Positions 62,659 through 64,000 of a stretch of 64,000 bases of DNA are shown here, one piece after another. How positions within the stretch are numbered: position 1 is the stretch's first letter; each line of letters starts with the position of its first letter. This stretch comes from CAVTAV01 sp963732795 (GTDB lineage Bacteria > Pseudomonadota > Alphaproteobacteria > CAVTAV01), in assembly GCA_963732795.1 (NCBI GenBank), contig CAVTAV010000005.1, positions 62,001 to 126,000 on the forward strand, given 5' to 3'. A program made the position numbers and the translations under genes. A model generated the notes under the pieces. It had not been told where the DNA came from. It searched no databases and saw only the letters and a list, made by a program, of their open reading frames with translations.

Positions 62659-63822
62659 ATGACGATGCTAAAGAGCCTGCGGGAGGGATCCTGGCTAACC
62701 CCCAGCCGGGTCAAGCGTTATCCCATCCTGATCGCGGTCGTGGCGGCAATCGCCTTGCCGGTGCTGGCGTTTACGGTGCCGGTGGATCGCGCGCCTATTG
62801 GCGTGGATTTCGTCGCGACCTGGGCGGCCGGGCGTGTGGCGCTCGAGGGCGGGGACGCTTATGACCCGGAGCAGCTTCGGCCGGTCGAGCAGGCGGCGAC
62901 GGGTGGCACCAGGTTCTACCCCTATCCCTATCCGCCGACATACCGCCTGTTGACCGAATGGTTTGGAGCGCTGCCCTATCCGGCGGCGCTGGTTCTCTGG
63001 GAAATTCTCGGCGCCGCGGCCTTTGTCGGCGCGATGATGGCGCTGACCGGCGGGCGCGGGTTTTGGCCGGCGCTGGCCTTTCCGGGCCTGATCGTGAACG
63101 TGGTCAACGGACAAAACGGCTTGTGGCTCGCGGCGGCGCTGACCCTGGCGTTGGCGTTCATGGCGCGGCGGCCGATGCCGTCCGGCGCGATGATCGGCCT
63201 GTTGTCGGTCAAGCCTCATCTCGGGCTGATGATCCCGTTCGCCCTGGGAACGGGCCGGTTTTGGAAATGCTTCCTCGCGGCGGCCGTGACGGTGATCGCG
63301 CTGGTCGCGCTTTCGATCGTGCTGTTCGGCGTCGCGCCGTGGCACAGCTTTTTCGGCACGCTCGAGGCCTATCGGACCGGCCTGATGCAGGGCGACGACC
63401 CCGCCATCGCCAAGCTCGTCAGCCCGTTCGCCCATCTCCGGCGGATCGGAGCGGGGCCTGCCGCGGCCTATGCGGTGCAGGCGATCGTCGCGCTCTTTGC
63501 CCTCGGCTGCGTCGTCAAGGCCTGGCGCAGCGCCGCGCCGATCGGGATCAAGCAGGCCGTGCTGGTGATCGCGGGGCTCCTGGCGACGCCCTATCTGTTC
63601 GATTACGACATGGCGCTCCTCGCCCCCGCGATTGCGCTCGTCGCGCTTCTCGGACTGGAGCAAGGGTTCCGGTCCTGGGAGAAGACAATGCTGGCCGTTC
63701 TCTGGATTCTCCCCGGTATCGCGCGGCCGATTGCCGTCTATTCCGGCGTGCCGATCGTGCCGGTCGGCCTTCTCGTGACGCTTCTTCTCCTGATGCGACG
63801 ATTTACCTACGCCGAGCCATAG
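62659..63822 (+). CDS. Glycosyltransferase family 87 / DUF2029 membrane protein
   Basis: A 387-residue multi-span (about 9-10 helices) GT-C type glycosyltransferase. The segment 'GVDFVATWAAGRVALEGGDA' with an early Asp (GVDF) and 'FYPYPYPPTYRLLTEWFGAL' are typical of the GT87/DUF2029 family, which uses polyprenyl-phosphate mannose or arabinose in mycobacteria; the donor here is unknown. ATG 62659 is preferred, since the 23 in-frame residues upstream overlap the 3' end of tRNA-Lys and are Arg-rich without pattern. Confidence 0.8.
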   Translation: MTMLKSLREGSWLTPSRVKRYPILIAVVAAIALPVLAFTVPVDRAPIGVDFVATWAAGRVALEGGDAYDPEQLRPVEQAATGGTRFYPYPYPPTYRLLTEWFGALPYPAALVLWEILGAAAFVGAMMALTGGRGFWPALAFPGLIVNVVNGQNGLWLAAALTLALAFMARRPMPSGAMIGLLSVKPHLGLMIPFALGTGRFWKCFLAAAVTVIALVALSIVLFGVAPWHSFFGTLEAYRTGLMQGDDPAIAKLVSPFAHLRRIGAGPAAAYAVQAIVALFALGCVVKAWRSAAPIGIKQAVLVIAGLLATPYLFDYDMALLAPAIALVALLGLEQGFRSWEKTMLAVLWILPGIARPIAVYSGVPIVPVGLLVTLLLLMRRFTYAEP

Positions 63823-63984
63823 ACGTCTTTGGCGCTTGATTCCGGCTAAACTAAGGGTTTGTATGTCGAGGGGCATCTCGATTCCAACATCGTGATATGA
63901 TCCTGGCCCGTTCCGGCAGCCGCCGGAGCACGGTAAGTCGTTCCGCGTACTGCGCTAGGCTGGTCGCTCGTGCCTGTTGGGAAA

Positions 63985-64000
63985 GAGGGGAGGCGCATGA
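63985..64000 (+). other. Possible start of the next gene (truncated at window end)
   Basis: A purine-rich GAGGGGAGG ends a few bases before ATG at 63997-63999, the last codon of the window. The 174-bp stretch from 63823 to here holds no other feature I can support. Confidence 0.4.

Overview
The window is a G+C-rich piece of an alphaproteobacterial chromosome. The evidence is the gene order nagZ-scpA-scpB-tatABC-serS-surE-pcm-nlpD-like-yajC-secDF, an alphaproteobacterial-type SspB, an EipB (DUF1849) protein, a phasin with PhaR-like operators, and mitochondrial-type homologues (NDUFAF3-like, NDUFAF6-like, Tim14-like). The genus cannot be fixed from sequence alone. Most of the window is core housekeeping. 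No prophage, insertion sequence, CRISPR array or defence island was seen.

Layout. 1-8.1 kb: cell-wall and chromosome maintenance (nagZ 3' end, M50 protease, scpAB), Tat export (tatABC), serS, surE, pcm and a degenerate LytM lipoprotein. 8.2-12.8 kb: DUF815 ATPase (opposite strand), yajC-secD-secF and an Mth938/NDUFAF3-like gene. 12.8-20.6 kb: PuuD-like membrane protein, squalene/phytoene synthase (NDUFAF6-like), uvrD/pcrA, YVTN beta-propeller, thioesterase, FAD-linked D-lactate dehydrogenase, DUF4399 protein. 20.9-30.4 kb: AsmA, RHH regulator, class II fumarase, a PEP-CTERM protein with a very long Gly-Gly-Thr/Ser tract, an internally deleted GFA gene and class I fumarase. 30.4-37.3 kb: sspB, an SmtB-type sensor with a CDF transporter, a repeat-filled 570-bp gap, thyA-folA, panC-ubiX, a VWA protein and a Tim14-like J-protein. 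37.4-41.1 kb: galU-ugd-phosphomannomutase (nucleotide-sugar supply). 41.2-48.7 kb: phasin with promoter, operators and terminator, clpS-clpA, COG3146 acyltransferase, TPR-methyltransferase, GDPD. 48.7-56.8 kb: RidA, GGDEF cyclase, EipB, ssb, DUF4139 protein, gyrA, coaD. 56.9-64 kb: two cyclophilins, queA-tgt, Rieske protein, small hypothetical, tRNA-Lys and a GT87-like membrane glycosyltransferase.

The dominant peculiarity is reading-frame damage. I traced more than 40 small indels, nearly all single-base insertions, in about 22 otherwise well-conserved and often essential genes. secD alone has seven within about 500 bp. Fixing one base at a time restores recognisable family sequence, so these are best read as uncorrected long-read errors. 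One of them creates a false ClpS-ClpA fusion. Broken genes are listed once over their full span with lesion positions.

The most biologically interesting items are the Gly-Gly-X PEP-CTERM protein, the perfect 26-bp operator beside a zinc-sensor-like repressor, the pair of 17-bp palindromes bracketing the phasin promoter, the cluster of complex I assembly-factor homologues, and a Rieske protein with an unassigned 400-residue helical domain.
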